Assembly: GCA_030704615.1 (NCBI GenBank)
Contig: CM060733.1
Coordinates: 310,001-374,000 of the forward strand
Direction of reading: 5' to 3'
DNA: 64,000 nucleotides
Source of the DNA: Takakia lepidozioides
Taxonomy: Eukaryota; Streptophyta; Takakiopsida; Takakiales; Takakiaceae
Part shown: positions 24,801 to 37,760 of the stretch, in pieces
Layout: each line of letters begins with the position of its first letter
How positions within the stretch are numbered: the first letter of the stretch is position 1
Notes under the pieces: model-generated
The model's input: only the letters and a program-made list of their open reading frames with translations
The model's database searches: none
What the model was told of the DNA's origin: nothing
Position numbers and translations under genes: made by a program

Positions 24801-26323
24801 GGTTTTGAATGCGCTTTCCTAGGCTGGAAGTGGCTGTGCATTGAGCTCCCTATGGCTGGCATTCATGGTGCGCGGAATGAGGTTTTTGATGTCTATCAAT
24901 CTGCGATACCTGCTGCGTTGAGGGGGTCACTGCTACCGGGAGTTGGCAACCTGACCTGACTCTTTTACGGTGCAATTTTTTTTATAAAGGCTCTCGTGTT
25001 GTGGTTATCTGTGAGTCTGTGCACATGGCGCGTGCTATCTCATTCCTGCTCGGTGGTTGAGGGGTTGAATTCGTAGCGTCCTTTGCGATCTAATCCAGTC
25101 GGTGTCTCTGTAATAACTGTGGCGTTCATGATAGATTCGTGCTCTCAAGGACAGTTTTCATTGAGCTCCCCGTGGATTGCACTGACACAAATAAGTTATT
25201 TGGAAGGCTAATTAGTCACCGTTTCTTTTCATCCAATAGGTAGTCGCACTCTGTTTCCAAATTTTAGGGGGCGAGAGAGTTCTGGGACCAGGAAGCAAGG
25301 GGATTCAAGGATTTTCTAAATAGCCTTCGTGAGTGAGGCATTCGTGAAAACATTGGCAAGAGAGAGGTCAATCAGTAGCCTTGGCAGTCAACAATTTGCC
25401 TTTTCAATACCAAAAGAGAACAGTTTTCCAACTTTTATCATCGCGATCGTTAGGACACAGGAGTCAAGAATAGATTTCAGATCAACATTCTCTCATTGGG
25501 AAGGCAGAGAACTTTGATGATGGGAGTTATTGAGAAGAGAAGCAGCGAGATTTGATAGGCCTATTGCCATCATCACTGGCGTGTTTCTTGTCGATTCCCA
25601 TGCACATGGATCTCAAGTTTTGATATATGGTGTGAGATGGTTGCATTTTGAATTATCTGCAGTAGACCTGAGAGGGAGTTTGACTACGAAGACAGTCAAG
25701 ACAGAATCGCAGACTGGTGAGTACTTCCGAGCCCTGGACAGTCGTGCACACACAAATACAAATGTGTAGACTGAGAAGGAAGCAAGGTGAAATCGGGCGG
25801 ACAGGTCTACAGTGTTTTATGACAGCAGACAACATCTGTCTCATTCCCAAATGCTCTCAGTACTGTATTCATTGATCTAGCTCGTGCAACGGAGCCAAAT
25901 TATTAAGCGGCTAATGATACCATCATCTTGGGAATTTTTCAAATTGTACTGAATTTTGACAACAGTAGGTTCGTAATGCAGTGTCAACTGCGGCATTGGT
26001 CTGGAATCTGAGCGATGGCAGCAATATTTGCAGCTCGTCTCATTTCTCCTTCTTCGGCACACATTCTGTTTCAAATCACAGAGGAACTCTTTGCGTGAAG
26101 GTGGTTGTCGTGGCAGTCTTTAGATTCCACACTTGGCTCCACAGTGTCCTGTTCTACAAACGAGTGTGCAGGCCATCTTCTTTCATGCCATGAACATGCG
26201 AGGGCAGTACTATCGAGTATGTTGGCAGAAGGAGATGGTTCACATGAGTGGAGTAGGTGATTGAACGATTCTTGAACCGCTATTTTACTGCCTCAAGGCC
26301 GTTCTCTCTACCTGTTTGTGTTA
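21888..26323. other. Intergenic stretch, nothing recognised
   Basis: Small reading frames on both strands without motifs. A short ta/ga microsatellite lies near 23890-23920. The last kilobase is probably the promoter and 5' leader of the TRIM37-like gene. Confidence 0.4.
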
Positions 26324-29300
26324 ATGGCATCAAACGTGAGAGATGGTCGAAGTGGCAGCAGTTCCAGCAGTAGCGCCAGCACCTGCACGCGCCTTACTCC
26401 TGCTCCTGTAGCTCTTTCTCCCTCTCTCACTATGGATTACGATTGTACAAATTGTGGCTCATTTTTGTTTGGCCAGCGCGGGCGGATGCGACCGCGCCCT
26501 CATGGTGTCCGGAGCCATCATCATCCGAGAGCCAACAGGGCGGAGGACACTGGCCAGGTATGAAGCGTGTAGATCATTTCTTCACTGCAGTCTCTCACTT
26601 ATATAGTGCCTTATCTCTTTCTAAGAGGCGTTGACTACATGTTATGTCTGCGTCTCCATACTTTGGATCTTGCACTTTTCTTGTGCCTCGTCATCTTGAC
26701 ACAGGCTGTCCACATCAAGCAATCTCTCGAGGTTTCATTTGTTCTGGTTGTTTGTTTGGGGCCCCACTTTCCTTTCCTGTTTTCCGGTTTTCTTCGACCA
26801 ATAGGATCTTTGAAAATGTGTAGACCTTGAAAAGCAACTCACCACTAATATGCAAGTCCTGATGTCTAGGTCTCGAAAACAGGCTTCAGAATTCTCCTCA
26901 ACTTGCACCCTATATATTACTTTGTGTTTCTTGACATCCATTTCACTCCTTGAGTGGAAGAGATGCCTACCTCTGAAGCCTGGTCGGTCCTTCTTCACAT
27001 CTACTCTCCAGAGCCTTTAGGAAATTTGCTATGAGCAGCATTAATGTCTCATTGACTATTTCAAACATGGAAAGGCAATCCTGGGGATTGCATATCAGCC
27101 AGCAACTATGTTACATCAAGCAACTTGGTTTTTTCTTAAGGGACCTGTTCAACTCTTTTCTTGTGGAAGGACACAAAGATCCCAGTTGTGAAACCTTTCA
27201 CATACCATGACACGAAGTCTGACTGTGGAACATTTGATGCCATGAGACTGCTCTTTGTTGCACACCTGCTGAGAGCCCACCCATTCATAACCCTGTGTAG
27301 TGGACACCATGAAACCAGGGGTATGTAACATTTCCATGTGTGGAACATTTACAGCAATTGTATCCCTTCAAGTCTCCACTGACATTGATGAGCTCCCCCA
27401 ACTTTACCCTCACCCTGAAAATATGTAAGCCTAGATCGCCCAACAAGAAATCCTACCTTGTAGCTTGCAGTCTGATTACATTGCTGGATGCCTGCTTGAT
27501 TGGACAGCATAAGAGTGATGATAAAAAAAAGTACCTTGATTGGCAGGCTCATGCTCAGAGGCTACTTCTAGTTGGCCCCTCGCCAGTACATCACCCTTTT
27601 TCAAATGCAGTTTCCCAGCATTTGGTGGTGCCGCAGAATGAACAGCTTTCATCTTATCAGCACCCTGTGGAGGGTGAGGATCCTCGTGGCTTTCTGGACA
27701 TGGGCTTTCAAAATGACATCAGTGACACAGGCTCCATACAGGGTTCAGATGATGAAGGAGATGAAGTTAGCAATGAAAGAGTGATAGATTATGTGGCATG
27801 TCATGGGAGCGAGCCTGTCTTAGTCGAGAATGTGAACGATGCATCCTCGACACTTGCGGAGATTTTTCGGTGCTTTATTTGCCTGGGCAAGGTGCAATGT
27901 CCCCTGCATATTATACTTGCTTCCTCATTATCTCAAGAGAACATAACAGATGATGGTAATTTGGGTGATTGTATGTTGTTCCGTGGGGTCCTACACTATG
28001 AGCCCAGGCAGCAAGGGCCAATGAAGGCAGAGGGGAGGGAGCAAGGGAGGTACCAGGGTAGAGACTTATTGAAGATTAAAGTGCGCAAGGTTAGGGAGGT
28101 GCACGGCTGGGTGAAGGGAATCTACTGTTGCTCAAGTGCAGGTCATTGATTGTTGCTGTGTATGCCCCCCCATAAAATTATTGTCCTCTTTCTGTCTCCC
28201 CTGGCAGGTGGTGGATGCTCAACTCTGTCCATGTTGCTCCAAGCTTGTCTGCCATCCTTGTATCAAGGTCAGTGGTTCCTTTTGCAGCATAATACGGGAG
28301 TTTGGGAGCTCCTTAGGAGCTGATGAAAAAACTTCTATGCACAGAGGACAGCACTGGGCGAGGAAGGATCATGTGGGAGAATAGTCAGTTTTTGAATTTC
28401 TATTCAGTTTTTGTAGCTTTATTATCTGGTTGTGGCAATTGTAGTCACCGATTTGTTTTCTCCAATGTTTTCAGAGGTGGCTTACGGACCAAAAATCCGA
28501 ATGCCCGCACTGTCGTGCCCCACTTCTTGTCTCACAGCTCGTGAGCTGCCGCTTCATCTCAGAGATCTCATTGGTGAGCTCCAGATGCTCTTTGATTTTT
28601 GTGCTAGGTGAATCTCATAATGAAGAAAATATTATGGAAGGATCAGACACTTGAGAACAGATTAGAATGCCAGACTGCCATAGGACAGGAGATTGTCTGG
28701 GCCTTCAACAATCCCAGGCACCACCATTGATCTCCTGTATTGACTGCAAGCAACTTGATTCTTGAAGAGTCATTCAAGTGCACGGCAACTCAATTTTCAG
28801 GAAGGTGATGGAGCGACTAATGTCGACAACTGTAATTGGTTGGAGGGTTTCCAGGAAGTTGAGAAGATTCAGGGAAAACTTGGAGACAATGCCTTGGAAA
28901 AGGTTTGGTCATTTCTCACGTCTCTCCTGTCTCTTGCTTTTACATCACCTTCATCAACTAAATTCTCTTTGTATGAAACAAATTTGCTGAGAAACCTAGA
29001 TTGAAAAGCAGACGAACCCCATATTACATTATCTGTCTTGCAAGATGTCTCCCTAGATTCTATTGTTTTCTGACTTCCATCTCATGTCTTACTTCTGGTA
29101 ACCTCCTGTGTGTTTCCTTCCCAGTGAGCTAATATGCGTGTGTTGATGGTTGGTGGGGAAATAGCAGTACTGTCCAACACACGATAGCCCTCTTCTCTAC
29201 TTTTGTACTACATGCTCTGTGGCTGTTTGCTCTGACTGTGCCGTCTTGGTTGAGGTATGCAGACTCTGTATTTCTTTGTAAGCTAAAGGCTCTAATCTTT

Positions 29301-32300
29301 CGTTGGATACTTTGGGCTGGATGCAAAAACCTTTTGTTTCTCCCTCTTTACCCTGTCTGTCTACGGCCATTACCCCAGGGTGCCTCACCCCCTCCCTTGG
29401 ACCAAATCAGTACGTAGGGTGCTGCATCCACAAGGCTAGAGTGAAATGCAGAGGTAGTTCTGAGCATAGTACCTTTCACTTAGGTTGCATGGTGTAGCTT
29501 GCAATGCCATATACAACAGCCTAATCAAAGCAAAGGCAGGTGCACTCCTCTTAAGACAAGGATCAATATTGGTGTCTCTTCTTCCGGAAGGGCCACTACC
29601 TACAGCCTAATCATTGCTTGTTGCTGATTTCTGCAAATATGTTGTTAAGATCTCCACGACAGATTACAGATCTAATATCCACTTCGTGTCTGAGCTGAAA
29701 GAGGGGCTTTTATTGTGAGTAAAAAATAGAGGACAACCCTTGCATTAAAATTCAATCCCAGCAGTACACACTAAGCTGTGAGAGACACCTGTTTGAGCCA
29801 GTAGATCTTTTTTGTATTTGATCAAGCTATGTGGTTTCTTGTCATACTCAGGATCACCGGAACCACACCTTTGAGAAGCTAAGTGTGGCCTATGGGCGCC
29901 ACAAGAAGAAAATTCGTGTTGAAGCTGCTGGTTTGCGGCGGCGCCGAAAAGTAGAGTCATCCACCTGTTGCCTAAGAAAATAGCTTTTTGTCAGGCAAAG
30001 TGGTCTGGGGCTTCCCAGGCAGATGTGTTCAAGTAGCCAGAACAGTCCTCCAGAGCACTACATCGTTGTTGAAATGGTCAAGCTTTATATGTACTATCTC
30101 AGTGTGTATGTCTCTTGGGAGACGGGGTGCTCGGAGATGGTTGCATGAAAGGTGATATTGACTCTTCCTTCTATCTGCATGCTGCAGGAGCTGTCTGCAC
30201 TGGTGGCATCTGTCGACAAAAATATAGAGAGTGTGCTCAAGGTGTGCTCATTTTCTTACTGTCCCTCAGACTTTTACATGCTTGAATGTCCAGGTTTTCA
30301 CTTAATTTCAGCAAGGAACTTCTCCCTGTGTGATTGAGTTTGCATTAATTTAGGGTGCCCAGTCTCATGCATTTTCCTAGTTTTTTGATGTGCCTGTTAT
30401 TGTTTGAGAGGAAATCATATGCACATGAGGGTTTTAACCCCTGTGAGTGACTTGCTATTGTTGGCAATCAATCATTTTATAGGTGGTAGATGTTTTCAGT
30501 ACTACATGATCTTTGAGTATTCTGCTGGTGGCTGGTACCTCTCTGTTCTGTTTCCTTTTTCATGTCCATATTACCTCTTGTGATGGCAGTCGAAAGATGA
30601 ATCTGCGGTGGAGCTACAGGTGGCATTCAAGAGGATGCAGGTATGTTGACATCAGCCCAAATGCAAGTTTATGTCTGTCTGCACCTATAGTTTACATGCT
30701 GACTGAACCCCATGCTTATCTGTAGTCAAGCATCTCAAGTGTCACGTATTGGACTGCAGTCACGGCTGGAAGAGCAGCTCAAATGCAAGTTACTGGCTCT
30801 ACTTGCACAGAAGGGCTCCATGACTCAGGAGGCAAGTGACCCGCCAACCCCAAACTCTCCCCCTCTCCTTAGTTCCCATTAGCCCATTGGACTTCCATGG
30901 CTCCAGCAGAAATTGTTTCAGTCTTAAGTACACCCTGGTGGGAAGAACCCATAGTCGGCTCCAGCAAGCATGATATCTGTCATTGCCACCATTTGCACAT
31001 ATGCCTTTACCAGTATGCTTTGCAAGCATCACTAAAAATAAAGCGCCAGTTCTCTTGAAGGTTTGACTATTGCAAGTTCTACTTGTGGTCCAATCTTTGG
31101 TACAAACATGGAGTCCTTATTCCTTCCGTTCTAACGAACATTCAGCTATTTATCTGAGGGTACCTTTGCATTGTGGATGCAGATGGAGCTGTTGGAAACC
31201 ATACTGCATGAGTTAGATCAGCAGCTAAACAGCATTCCCAAGAGTGATCTAATTGCCCAAGAACCCAACATGAGCAGCATGCTCCAGGTATGCATTTGTT
31301 AGTTCTTGTTTCTAGATTTCTTAACTTCTTGGATTATAGGAGAAGTTGACTGTGATGAGCTGTAGTCTATCCACCAATTTGCCGTGTTCTGTTGCTGATT
31401 GCTCATGTTGTCTATGTTTGAATTAGATGTGTACAGTGTATGACGTGTCCAGGGTTAGCAATCACTAACCTGTATTGCAACAGCTATCAAATGAAATTGC
31501 TACTGTGGATGGGATGGAGTGCAGGACATTCGCACGCGCACATTTTCAGACATTTCGCGAACTCCAATCTCTCCAGACTTCACTTCTGAGGTTTGTCCCT
31601 TTCAACATCTCTCATTTCCTCTCTTGGGTGATTTGCATGATGTGCTAGTAAGCTGTTCGAAGCTGTGGGCCTAGAAATTCCAAATGTTCATAAAAATGGC
31701 CAAGAATCTTCAAAGTGGATACATGTGAGGGGGCTGATAGGATCTCTAACAAATCATTTATATAGAGTTAATCAGCTTGCAGACATACTTTGCAGGTCGT
31801 GCCAGCATATGAGTATGGGGAACTTGTCCTTAAGAACTACAAGACAAATCTCAGCCAAGTCAGGCCCACAGTATTTGGCCTGGGTGGCAGCCACAGCCCA
31901 AGAGCGTCTATCAGCTTCAGCAAAGACGTTGTCTTCAGTGAGGTGGACCTTCAGAATTTCTGATTGGGGTGCATTGTATGCATTAAGTTGCTTGACAGCT
32001 ATGGTGTCAAATTATCTCAAATTTCCAGATTGTTCATCTTGTATCGATGATGAAACTCACTGTGGTGGTGTTGGATGCAGCCTGTATGTGCCTCAGGAGT
32101 TACTTGGCGGCTCAAGGTAACCATGTTTGCTTGTTGGTGTCTTCATCACCATTGACTCGTAATTCAACGTGAATTCATGCAGTTGAGGTGGTTGCTTATT
32201 TGTCTACTCACAAGACACCACATCTTCAATGATTTAGGCCTGGTTTCCATTTCTTTCTTTCTTTTTAAGGGGTATTGCCTTCCCCCAAAATTTTGAAGTA

Positions 32301-34947
32301 CATCATATCAACCATTTATTTCGAGGGTCTATCAGTCTGCAGGGAGACATGGCTCAAGTGGTTATGTATGTACAGGTGTATCCAAATGGCAGTGGTGCTT
32401 CCCAGGGAACACATCTCTCTGTATTTCTGGAGGTTAGTGAACATCCTTCATGAATTGGTTACCAGACCATGTCTGTTCTCTTGTCTTATTTTATACTCAA
32501 GATGAAGTCTTTAATTATTCCCTTTAGAGTCAGAAAATTGTTGACGCATGTACTTGTGGTGAATGCAGATGGTAGAGGGAGGGAATGAGCCAGCAACATA
32601 TGAATATGGTATTGAACTACTCCATCGAAGCCGCCCCAATCAGCGCGTTGTCCGCAAATTCTCCTCAGATTTTGAGGCAAGACAATTATCCCTAGGGACA
32701 AAAATTGACACATGGTTCCCATCTCCAAAATAAACAGATTTTATTCTTATCATACCACTAAAAGGCAGAAATTTGTCCACTGGAGGAAATAGCTTTCAAC
32801 TGTTCATTAGATCTCTCATCACACTGCAATGCTGTTCTTGCACTCTCTGCCCTGAGCATGTCCATGGATTGTTGAAAAGCCCGGTATTTCACAAGCAGTG
32901 GCTGATAAACTAGCCTGTACTTAAGCTGCTGGTTACATCCACTGTTGAACTGTCCTCAGGCTGGGGCATGTTGGGGCTACTATCAATTCTTTCGGATTGA
33001 TTTACTGGAGAAAGATGGCTATCTTCTTCCAGAAGAAGACACCATCACCTTGCGCTTCTACGTCCGAGCTCTTACGTGAGGATTTTCACCAAGCACTTCA
33101 CACTTTGTTTGTTTTCGACAAATGTAGTCCTTGAAAAGTTTGCAGTAATATCTACAGATAAACCACTCCCATCTTGGATTGTCTTCTCACTGTTTTGTTT
33201 CCAATGATGGACACCCTCTTCTATCTACCCAAGTCCTTCTCTGGATTTTAAAAGTTTATTTCTCTCTTTATAAAGTATCATTTAATTTCATTTATTTGTT
33301 TTCCTGTTCCAGAAGCTCTTTGCTAAAGTTAATTAGTTTCTTTCCTTCCTTTCTTTTCTTTCATCTACAGGAGGCACTCCGCCGTGGTGCCATATTGAGT
33401 GATTCTTCGTTTGCACAGTAATTCTCTTTTCAACACTGGTTCTTTGTGCTCTGTGTCCATTGGGTCCTTTGGGCCTCGGATGTAAGGAAGTTCGTTCTTT
33501 CTTTCTCTCCCTTGTCCATAAGCTCTTGGAGCTTGTGATGGACATTATAAAGTTTCTTTCTTTCTTTCTTTCTGTATGCAGGGTCTGGCCACCCAGTTTA
33601 TGGCAAGTGAATACGTGATTTTTGTACAAGTCCATCTGTAGGCTTGCTCATGCACATGTACTAAAAAACTATGATGTAAATGCAAGTGGTGTTCCCTACA
33701 TTAATTGGGACTGGGTGCGAGTTGGCATGCTTGCAGATATCAACAGCAATGCCAGGATTTGCGAAGGGCACTTGCAACTATACAAGTTGAGCGGGACGAT
33801 TCAGCCACTCAGGTGATCTCATAATAAAGAGTGGAAATATGTATGAGAGAGTGAGAAACTCAAGATCTTGATCAAGATTGTTTAGAGGCCTTGGGGTCAA
33901 ATGCAATTTGCATATCCTTCTAGCTCTCACAGTAACTGTGTTCAGGTTGCGGTTATCCGACGAGCTTTTGCAGCAACATTTTTCCAACGAAGGCGCCGAA
34001 GGAACAGTCGGGCAGTTCATGCTGATGGCCAGCCGTCATTTGCCCAAGCTGTTGCTGGCGCAGTGACTAACCTGGCATCCCCGACCCTTGGAACAAGAAA
34101 AGCTCACATGTCCAGCATCAAACATTTCCACCTCAAAATGCAGGATTACAGTGGAAGTAAGTCAGGAAAGTTGATACCGGGAATGTGGGCTAATACTGAC
34201 AATCAGAGGAATATGGTTAACTCAGAGGTGTCAAGGTCTGCAGAATTTGCGGCTGCACTGGAAGGAACAGATTGCATTACTAGCCCTGTGCATGCATCAG
34301 AACCAAATGTTCAACATTCCTTTGGTGAGGAATCCATTGTGGAGTTTTTGGCAAGGTCAGAGCACATGAATTTGCCAGGTGTTTGCCTGCAAGACGATGA
34401 GGAGCTTCCCCAAGTCGAACATGTAGGGATACCCATTGATGCTAGAGCCAGAGAGAGACGGGAGGTATGGTTGAAGAAGCGTGAAGATTTTTTCCAACTT
34501 CCAGCAGCAAAGTGTAGGTTGCATAAAAAACTGCGAAATCGGAAAGGTCATAAGCTGCTATTAAGCTCCGAGGCGATGCCTTTTGGGGACGTCACAGAAC
34601 TTGCAGGCCAACTATCCATCCTTTCTGTAGAGGCAGGTCCTTCAGTAATGAACACATCTTCACCAACTACCAGCAGCAATATTGAGAAGTCCCTGGGGAT
34701 CCTGTCTCTCCCTGTGGTTTCAATCTCTGAGGAGCGGAAGCACACTCCAAGGGAAAAGTACAGGGAATACACTGACCCTGAATGCCAGAGCTCCACTCCC
34801 TGGGTTTTGAATCTTGGTGATAGCGGGGCTGTAAATGGTGGCAGGGAAACAGAAACTAAGGCTTCATACAACTTTCCCAGCACTGCCTCAGCTCCTACTG
34901 GCTCACTCTGCACCCCAGAAATTGAGGACTGGGGGAATGTGAAGTGA
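26324..34947 (+). CDS. TRIM37-like E3 ubiquitin ligase (RING, B-box, coiled coil, MATH)
   Basis: Exons traced by splice sites and frame: 26324-26557, 27619-27891, 28208-28267, 28475-28573, 28801-28902, 29168-29254, 29852-29950, 30188-30241, 30590-30640, 30760-30831, 31183-31287, 31525-31590, 31796-31942, 32081-32116, 32376-32432, 32569-32676, 32960-33075, then a gap, 33747-33812, 33946-34947. RING: FRCFICLGK, LCPCCSKLVCHPCIK, RWLTDQKSECPHCRAPL. B-box: CPTHDSPLLYFCTTCSV then VCSDC and DHRNHTFEKL. Coiled coil: residues about 300-420. MATH/TRAF-type domain: about 484-588, including ASGVTWRLKVYPNG, THLSVFLE, CWGYYQFFRIDLL and ITLRFYVRAL. This order is the TRIM37 architecture; animal TRIM37 is a centrosomal/peroxisomal and chromatin E3. 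The last exon adds a basic stretch (FFQRRRRRNSR) and about 300 unstructured residues. Between 33076 and 33746 the exon chain is unresolved: exon 33075 ends in phase 2 and no acceptor reads on cleanly. Two introns use GC donors. Confidence 0.85.
29565..29605 (-). mobile_element. SINE body fragment in a TRIM37-like intron
   Basis: The reverse complement of the duplicated SINE unit at 4431-4550 is visible here (ttccggaagggccactacct, with tggtgtc a few bases before it). No tRNA-like head adjoins it, so it is a truncated copy. Confidence 0.5.
33555..33573 (+). repeat. tttc microsatellite in a TRIM37-like intron
   Basis: About five ctttc/tttct units in a row; related short runs occur at about 33335-33365 and 33490-33510. 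They sit just before candidate splice acceptors and act as long pyrimidine tracts. Confidence 0.8.
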
Positions 34948-36699
34948 ACGCCTTAACAGGTGGTCAATCAGGGAAGAAACGAGGAAATGCCCCATCAGGG
35001 AACCTTACTCCCTCAACAACCAACTTGGCAATTTAAGCCACTGACCATACTTTATGGTAGTCGCATCTTACTCTCTGAGTGCAGCAAGCTGTCAGGCAGT
35101 AGTATTTCACTGAAGAAGTATTGTGCATGATCCTTTGCCTTCGTGAGGTTGGGCACAAGGTCAACAAAGAAGAGAATACAATGAAAAACAGGCATCTATA
35201 TCTCCCCACTTTTTGGCCAAGTGGACAGGTCATGGGTAGCTGGGAACTGTTGCCAATACTGCAAAACCCTGTCTGATTGAAGCCACATCCTTCACAGCTC
35301 CATAACAGAGGGCTGGCATGGTGGTGTCATACCGAGATGCGAAGTGTGGAGGGCTATGATTCTGAGGTACTAAGCACACCGCTTCTCTTACCTTGTCATT
35401 TTTTAAGTGGTAGGCTGAAATTGCAAGGGATGTAGTAAATCCTGTTACATGGTCACTGGTTTTACTTTGCGTTTGGTTGTTCGATACAATAACTACTATC
35501 AATAGGCATGCTGGTTAGTTTTTTGGGTGTTGACAGCCTGGTAGAGGTTAGAGAGGTGAAAGAGATTCCCTATCATGATGCCATTCAGGTGCTTTGTTTT
35601 GCCTACCAGGTTTGGAGCGCCATGGATAAGTGGGAAGAGGGAGAGTTAGATGTCACTTGGTCTTAAACATGAGGTAGCGTGGCCATACTGTAAGGGCAGT
35701 TGCCTTTTCGTAGCCTGCAACTAGAAAATCATGAAGCTTACACACGAGTTGGCTGTATTCGATATCCAATTGTGCAAGTTGCGGCCATACCTTTCTGTCC
35801 ACCCAGTGTGTAGACCGTATAAACCCTGACCAAATGTCCTTCAAATTTGCAAAACGTTGGACATCGACGATAGGAGAAGGGAGGATGCACACCAACCCCA
35901 GTTGTCTGTGTGGGCCTCCCGTGGATGCCATCAATATATTCTCTCACCTCCTTTCACCATAGTTCCCACTAACCTGATCAAGTTAGGTGTGTAACAGTTC
36001 CGCGAACAGGCATGTGTTTTCTGTATAGAACCTATTAATCCCGTACCATTTCTTAATTGCAATTCTGTACCCAAGGGTACCTTGAGGCGCAAACGGCCCC
36101 TCATGCCTCGACGCTCATGGCACCGATGAGTACATTTCGCGTGAGCAGCAGTGTTGGCTGACAGCGAATTCGGAAGTGTACAGGAGAGGGGTGTGGAGCC
36201 CAGCAGTTGTCGTGGCCTCTTCCTGCGACTGAGAGGGGGCGCGCGTGATAGCGTTTGATCACCTCCCCTTGACCAACTCCTTCAAGAGCAACGCCTCACA
36301 CGCACCCCCTCCTGCAAGTACTTTACTCATCAGCATGCCAGCCAGTGTTTTCTTTTAATTTCCAAAATCGCTGGCGGAACCACATGTGCATTCTACCCGG
36401 TGCCCACGTGGCCAGACTAACGAGGCGGCAGGGTTAGAAAAGTGGCTATTTACCAGGTGGCACGATTTAACTGGTCCTCGCAGGCTCTTGATATTGAACT
36501 ACTAGTAAATATTCCAGCAGCTCACACATTTTCCAGGTCGAAATCTGGCAGTTTTCAGCCAGAAAGAAAAACACTGTGCCGCCATCGAAATTACATCAAC
36601 CAACGTCCTTCCGGCCCTTTCATACCCTACTTGCAGTTCAGATCTAGCAAAAATTAATTGAAATCCGAGTTGCTAACTACCGTATTGTGGTTTCTATTA
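34948..36699. other. 3' flank of the TRIM37-like gene and intergenic sequence
   Basis: No gene was recognised. A 93-codon minus-strand frame (35653-35934) has normal-looking composition but no known motif. Confidence 0.4.
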
Positions 36700-37390
36700 A
36701 TTAATAGATTCATGTTTGCTGTTTTTTTTGGGGCCCTGCCTCTGCAGAGCCCACTACTTACTAATTTAGTAAGTAGTAAGTTACTAGGTAGTAAGAGGTC
36801 TCAAGGGGTAGGGCTTTCTAAGAGGTCCCAGGGTCGGAGGGCTTCTAGAAGGGTCCCTGGACACATGTGAGCCCTATCTAAATTTGGCCAATTTAATACA
36901 TCTGGCGTTCCTCCCTTCTTTTTTTTGACCCCTTATCTTATTCCTTAATACATTGGTCTTATTACATAAGCCCCCCCACTCTAACTCCTGGGCCACAGGG
37001 CTCAAATGAAACATGGAATTGTTCTACATGTTTTGGAGTGTATATGAATTAATATACCTATGGTTCCTGCTAGTAAGTTCTACGCAAGGGCTCTCCATGG
37101 TAGGACCTTTCTAGAAGCCCGCCCAATCCTCACGCGGTGGGACCCTTCTAGAAGGTTGCCCTATGACCTGTGTGAGCCTTAGAAACCGGCATGCCACACC
37201 CTACCCAATTTGCAGCCTGAACCCTCCCCCATTTAGTAGCTGTCGGCTTCATGCCTTGTTTACCCCCTTACATGACGGTTACTAATTCAAGTCGTGGTAC
37301 AGTTTACTATATCACCCGCTTTTTAATTCTTGGACCACTCTCTAATCTTCACACCCCCTTACAAACCTTGGCCTCTTATTTAATTTGGGG
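36700..37390 (-). repeat. Dispersed repeat family, copy B (inverted relative to copy A)
   Basis: The part 37090-37390 is the reverse complement of 8945-9240. The A/T-rich block with attaattaata and the core gggccctgcctctgcagagcccactactta (split here as gggccctgcc and tctgcagagcccactactta) at about 36732-36762 corresponds to the palindromic arms of copy A. The family is therefore at least two-copy and about 600-700 bases long. Confidence 0.6.
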
Positions 37391-37557
37391 TGGAGTTAAA
37401 AGAAATTCTGGTGAACATGCAATTCACAGTAACCCTTAAGCACGTGCATTGAGCAAATTTTATCCCCTAAAAAGCCTAACCTCTGGCCAATGAACTGAGG
37501 CAAAAAACCTACCTTGTTACACTCAATAAAATGGACCTTACTATATCAGGTACATAT

Positions 37558-37760
37558 TCACTCCGATTTCATATAAATTTGGTGTAGTAGAGGTATATTG
37601 CGTTGTAATGGAATCCAAAATAGTGCATTGGAGATGTAATTTCGAGCAGAAAATTCACCTTTGAATACGGATAGCGTGACATGATAAAAATACAGGTGGG
37701 CATAAAACTTGTCGGTTGTTATACCAGCTCGTATATCAGACACATGATACTCCTAAGAAG
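37558..37760 (-). repeat. Dispersed repeat related to 49580-49800
   Basis: The segment shares an ordered series of blocks with 49580-49800: gtaatgga, tgtaattt(c/t)g(a/g)gcagaaaa, cataataaaaatac/t and cataaaact/cataactcg. Identity is moderate. Both encode similar short minus-strand frames, so a decayed transposon protein is possible, but the family is not recognised. Confidence 0.45.
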
